A stretch of 64,000 nucleotides of DNA from Clostridioides difficile (GTDB lineage: Bacteria > Bacillota > Clostridia > Peptostreptococcales > Peptostreptococcaceae). Position 1 is the stretch's first letter, and each line of letters opens with the position of its first letter. The notes under the pieces were generated by a model. The model was not told the origin of the DNA and did not search any database. It was given only the letters and a program-made list of their open reading frames with translations. The translations under genes were made by a program, and so were the position numbers. Positions 62,859 through 64,000 of the stretch are shown here, in pieces. The DNA lies in assembly GCA_024919175.1 (NCBI GenBank), contig CP103804.1:2046001-2110000 (forward strand), read 5' to 3'.

Positions 62859-64000
62859 GAAAGTAAATGTAGCAAAACTAATTGGCAAAGGATACAAGGA
62901 TTATTGGAGATTTAAAGGTCGTTATAGAATTTGTAAAGGATCAAGAGCTTCTAAGAAATCAAAGACAACAGCTTTGTATTATATTACTAAGTTAATGCAG
63001 TACTCAGAAGCTAATTTATTGGTTGTAAGAAAAGTCTTTGGAACACTAAGAGATAGTTGTTATAAGGAACTTAAATGGGCGATACATCAGTTAGGAGTAG
63101 ATAATTATTGGGATAGTACAACTAATCCACTTGAAATTACATACATTCCTACAGGACAAAAGATATATTTTAGAGGTTTTGATGACCCACTTAAAATTGC
63201 ATCTATAACTGTTGATGTTGGAGTACTTTGTTGGTGCTGGATTGAAGAAGCTTATGAAATAACAGATGAGAATAGCTTTAATATGTTAGATGAGAGTATA
63301 AGAGGTAAAGTTCCAGAGGGATTATTTAAGCAAATAACAATGACATTTAACCCTTGGAATGAACAGCATTGGATTAAAAAAAGATTTTTTGATGTAAAAG
63401 ATGAGGATATACTTTCAAAAACGACTAATTACATTTGTAATGAATTTTTAGATGATGCAGATAAGAAAGTATTTGAAACTATGAAAAAAAACAATCCAAG
63501 GCGTTATAAAGTAGCAGGACTTGGTGACTGGGGTATTGTTGATGGATTAGTATATGAGAATTGGGAAGAGAAAGAATTTAATATAGACATTATTACAGAA
63601 AGAAATGTTAAGTCAGCTTTTGGTATGGATTTTGGTTATACTAATGACCCATCAACTTTATTTTGTGGATTAGTTGATGAAGCTTCAAAAAAGATTTATG
63701 TATTTGATGAAATATATAAACAGGGTATGTCCAATGAGAAAATTTATAAAGAAGTTAATAGAAAAGGATATTCTAAAGAACATATAACAGCAGATTCAGC
63801 TTCTCCAAAAGATATTGATCATCTTAGAGAGTTAGGATTAAGAAATATAAAAAGGTCAAGAAAAGGAAAAGACAGTGTAAATAATGGTATCCAGTATATT
63901 CAGGATTATAAGATTATAGTACATCCTAAATGTGTAAGTTTTTTAACTGAGATAAGTAATTACACTTGGGATAAAGATAAGTTTGGAAACAAGATTAATA
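62842..64000 (+). CDS. terL: Terminase large subunit, partial
   Basis: ATG at 62842 overlaps terS by 17 bases, with TTGGAGA as ribosome site. The frame stays open to the window end (386 codons). The packaging ATPase part has GSRASKKSKTTA (Walker A variant) and WCWIEEAYEI (Walker B). TMTFNPWN and GLGDWG follow. The nuclease part begins GMDFGYTNDPSTLF, with a catalytic Asp, and includes HITADSASPKDI. This is the PBSX/Terminase_3 type, headful or cos packaging. Confidence 0.94.
   Translation, partial: MKLQIKKVNVAKLIGKGYKDYWRFKGRYRICKGSRASKKSKTTALYYITKLMQYSEANLLVVRKVFGTLRDSCYKELKWAIHQLGVDNYWDSTTNPLEITYIPTGQKIYFRGFDDPLKIASITVDVGVLCWCWIEEAYEITDENSFNMLDESIRGKVPEGLFKQITMTFNPWNEQHWIKKRFFDVKDEDILSKTTNYICNEFLDDADKKVFETMKKNNPRRYKVAGLGDWGIVDGLVYENWEEKEFNIDIITERNVKSAFGMDFGYTNDPSTLFCGLVDEASKKIYVFDEIYKQGMSNEKIYKEVNRKGYSKEHITADSASPKDIDHLRELGLRNIKRSRKGKDSVNNGIQYIQDYKIIVHPKCVSFLTEISNYTWDKDKFGNKIN

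Larger units (their letters stand above)
53401..64000. mobile_element. Prophage, left part (integration, immunity, replication, packaging start)
   Basis: The order is integrase, ImmA-like protease and repressor leftward. Rightward come cro-like, YqaJ, RecT, DnaD-type, SSB, late regulator and terminase, a canonical temperate-phage early region. It continues past the window end, where head and tail genes should follow. The left boundary lies between about 53.1 and 53.4 kb. Confidence 0.93.

Overview
The window is AT-rich, Gram-positive clostridial DNA. It carries cspBA-cspC with both pseudoprotease signatures, a glutamate 2,3-aminomutase with diagnostic residues, a DUF3787 gene, a T-box asparaginyl-tRNA synthetase and a tandem glycine riboswitch. 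Together these point strongly to Clostridioides difficile. About 53 kb is host chromosome. The last ~10.6 kb (from about 53.4 kb to the window end) is the early and packaging-start part of an integrated siphovirus/myovirus-type prophage.

Host part. At 1-475 a glycine riboswitch and its terminator precede the start of an AGCS amino-acid symporter (minus strand). Then come topB, an isoprenoid-synthase-like gene and a YtvI-like membrane protein. A fructose block follows: tyrosine phosphatase, PRD/EIIB/EIIA regulator, fruK, fruABC. Next are a lipoprotein 5'-nucleotidase-like phosphatase, an FAD/Rieske oxidoreductase, a repeat-rich NUMOD1-like protein and a PrsA foldase. Two POT peptide transporters flank an M24 aminopeptidase, which forms a peptide-use cluster. 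After that come a cupin gene, an unusual EIIC-like membrane protein, an Ig-like surface protein, a divergent racemase/MocR pair and eam, whose ribosome binding site is unusual. A decayed IS607/IStron-type element follows, with intact tnpB, broken tnpA and a candidate omega-RNA. It sits directly in front of a transglutaminase-like gene. Then come an AraC regulator divergent from a 4-hydroxybutyrate-dehydrogenase-like gene, a MoxR/VWA pair, the germination locus cspBA-cspC, asnS, a YARHG lipoprotein and a diguanylate cyclase.

Prophage. An integrase, an ImmA-like protease and a two-HTH repressor read leftward. A cro-like gene, an excisionase-type HTH protein, YqaJ nuclease, RecT, a DnaD-type protein, SSB, several tiny genes, an ArpU/sigma-region-4-like late regulator and the terminase subunits read rightward. 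The cI/cro region contains a clear operator array. A direct repeat placed at the -35 position of a probable late promoter is followed by a ~350 nt leader that ends in a terminator before terS.

The features most worth a second look are: the hairpin between the strong SD and the start codon of eam; the tnpB/omega-RNA remnant whose mobility gene is dead; the repeat protein that shares a module with a prophage gene; the uncertain initiation codon of cspBA; and the late-operon leader of the prophage.
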